DNA of 7,909 nucleotides from JBLKSS01 sp047607725 (GTDB lineage Bacteria; Pseudomonadota; Gammaproteobacteria; Enterobacterales; Enterobacteriaceae), in contig NZ_JBLKSS010000180.1 of assembly GCF_047607725.1 (NCBI RefSeq), positions 1 through 7,909 of the forward strand, given 5' to 3'. Shown here in pieces: positions 7,650 to 7,909 of this stretch; position 1 is the first letter of the stretch; each line of letters begins with the position of its first letter. The position numbers and the translations under genes were made by a program. The notes under the pieces were generated by a model, which searched no databases, was not told the DNA's origin, and saw only the letters and a list, made by a program, of their open reading frames with translations.

Positions 7650-7689
7650 TTCCGGTCGCCCGATCAGCGATTCCGATTCTGTCCGATCG
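7624..7689 (+). repeat. Three tandem-like IS terminal repeats (about 20-22 bp each)
   Basis: Three related copies share the pattern (T/C)G(A/G)TTCCG(G/A)T, a short variable stretch, then CCGATC. They lie at 7624-7645, 7647-7666 and 7668-7689; the middle copy is two bases shorter. Multiple copies of such repeats at each end, bound by the IstA transposase, are typical of IS21-family elements. The first bases of the second copy provide the TGA that ends the truncated aaeA frame. Confidence 0.75.
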
Positions 7690-7742
7690 CTCATCTTCTG
7701 TTCCGCCATACTCTGGAGACTTTTAGCTTCCGGGGGTATGGC

Positions 7743-7909
7743 ATGGCACGTAAAAAAAAGAACGCGAGAACAGATATGTGCATCTATATCACTGTATTAC
7801 GCATGAAATTTGAGCAGCGTCGCTCGAATCGCACCATCGCAGCAGCGCTCGGCATCGGCTGTACCACAGTGCACGATATCCTCGGCCGATTCACGGTAGC
7901 TAACCTGGT
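7743..7909 (+). CDS. istA: IstA-like transposase, N-terminal part only (IS21 family)
   Basis: An open frame runs from the ATG at 7743 to the window edge, giving 55 complete codons without a stop. It is preceded by GGGGG at 7732-7736, a plausible ribosome binding site six bases upstream. An alternative ATG at 7776 lies in the same frame. Residues 28-50 (SNRTIAAALGIGCTTVHDILGRF) form a helix-turn-helix of the kind found at the N-terminus of IstA, where MKFEQRRSNR resembles the usual approach to that motif. IstA is the DDE transposase that works with the IstB ATPase. The catalytic domain would lie beyond the window, so it cannot be said whether the full gene is intact. A basic run, KKK at residues 4-6, precedes the domain. 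Confidence 0.78.
   Translation, partial: MARKKKNARTDMCIYITVLRMKFEQRRSNRTIAAALGIGCTTVHDILGRFTVANL

Larger units (their letters stand above)
7621..7909 (+). mobile_element. Left end of an IS21-like insertion sequence (partial, runs off the window)
   Basis: aaeA similarity ends at about 7620-7622. From there the sequence begins with TG, as IS21-family ends usually do, carries repeated terminal motifs and then an istA-like gene in the same direction. The exact first base is uncertain by a few bases because the GTG of the last aaeA codon overlaps the presumed TG terminus. The right end, istB and any target duplication lie outside the window. The family call rests on the multiple terminal repeats and on the N-terminus of the encoded protein. 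Confidence 0.8.

Noticed and set aside
1..7909. A previously undescribed multi-gene system, defence island, CRISPR array or RNA gene
   Set aside because: All coding sequence is accounted for by known enterobacterial genes or an IS. I found no regularly spaced repeats and no tRNA- or rRNA-like sequence.

Overview
The window looks like a piece of a decaying enterobacterial chromosome. Gene order and protein similarity (yhdP, then tldD, then the divergent aaeR and aaeX-aaeA pair) match the Escherichia/Serratia/Sodalis arrangement. The mix of frameshifts, in-frame stops, a lost stop codon and an insertion sequence in otherwise well-conserved, GC-rich genes suggests a recently host-restricted member such as a Sodalis-type symbiont. 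That placement is inferred from recalled family sequences; no search was run.

Region by region: positions 1 to about 132 are AT-rich with no recognisable gene, and probably mark a rearrangement junction. Positions 133-3864 are yhdP, an AsmA-like envelope protein. It lacks its N-terminal membrane anchor and is broken by a frameshift near 1138, a stop at 1853 and a second frameshift near 2098. tldD (3972-5543) has all its catalytic residues but has lost its normal stop codon after residue 481 and reads 42 codons further. Converging on it is aaeR (6528-5597), a LysR-type regulator broken by a 5-bp tandem duplication. A 331-bp divergent control region follows, with a CRP-like palindrome, a 7-bp dyad and a candidate promoter. 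After it come intact aaeX (6860-7063) and aaeA (from 7071), which is cut off at about codon 184 by the left end of an IS21-like element. That element runs off the window with the first 55 codons of its istA.

How the genes work together: in E. coli-type relatives, AaeR controls aaeXAB, which encodes an aromatic-acid efflux pump. Here the regulator and the membrane-fusion subunit are both broken, so the efflux system is very likely dead although aaeX still reads cleanly. TldD normally pairs with TldE (PmbA) as a zinc protease, and its tail could be tolerated or harmful. I see no new multi-gene system. The interest lies in the precise, reconstructable lesions and in the IS boundary.
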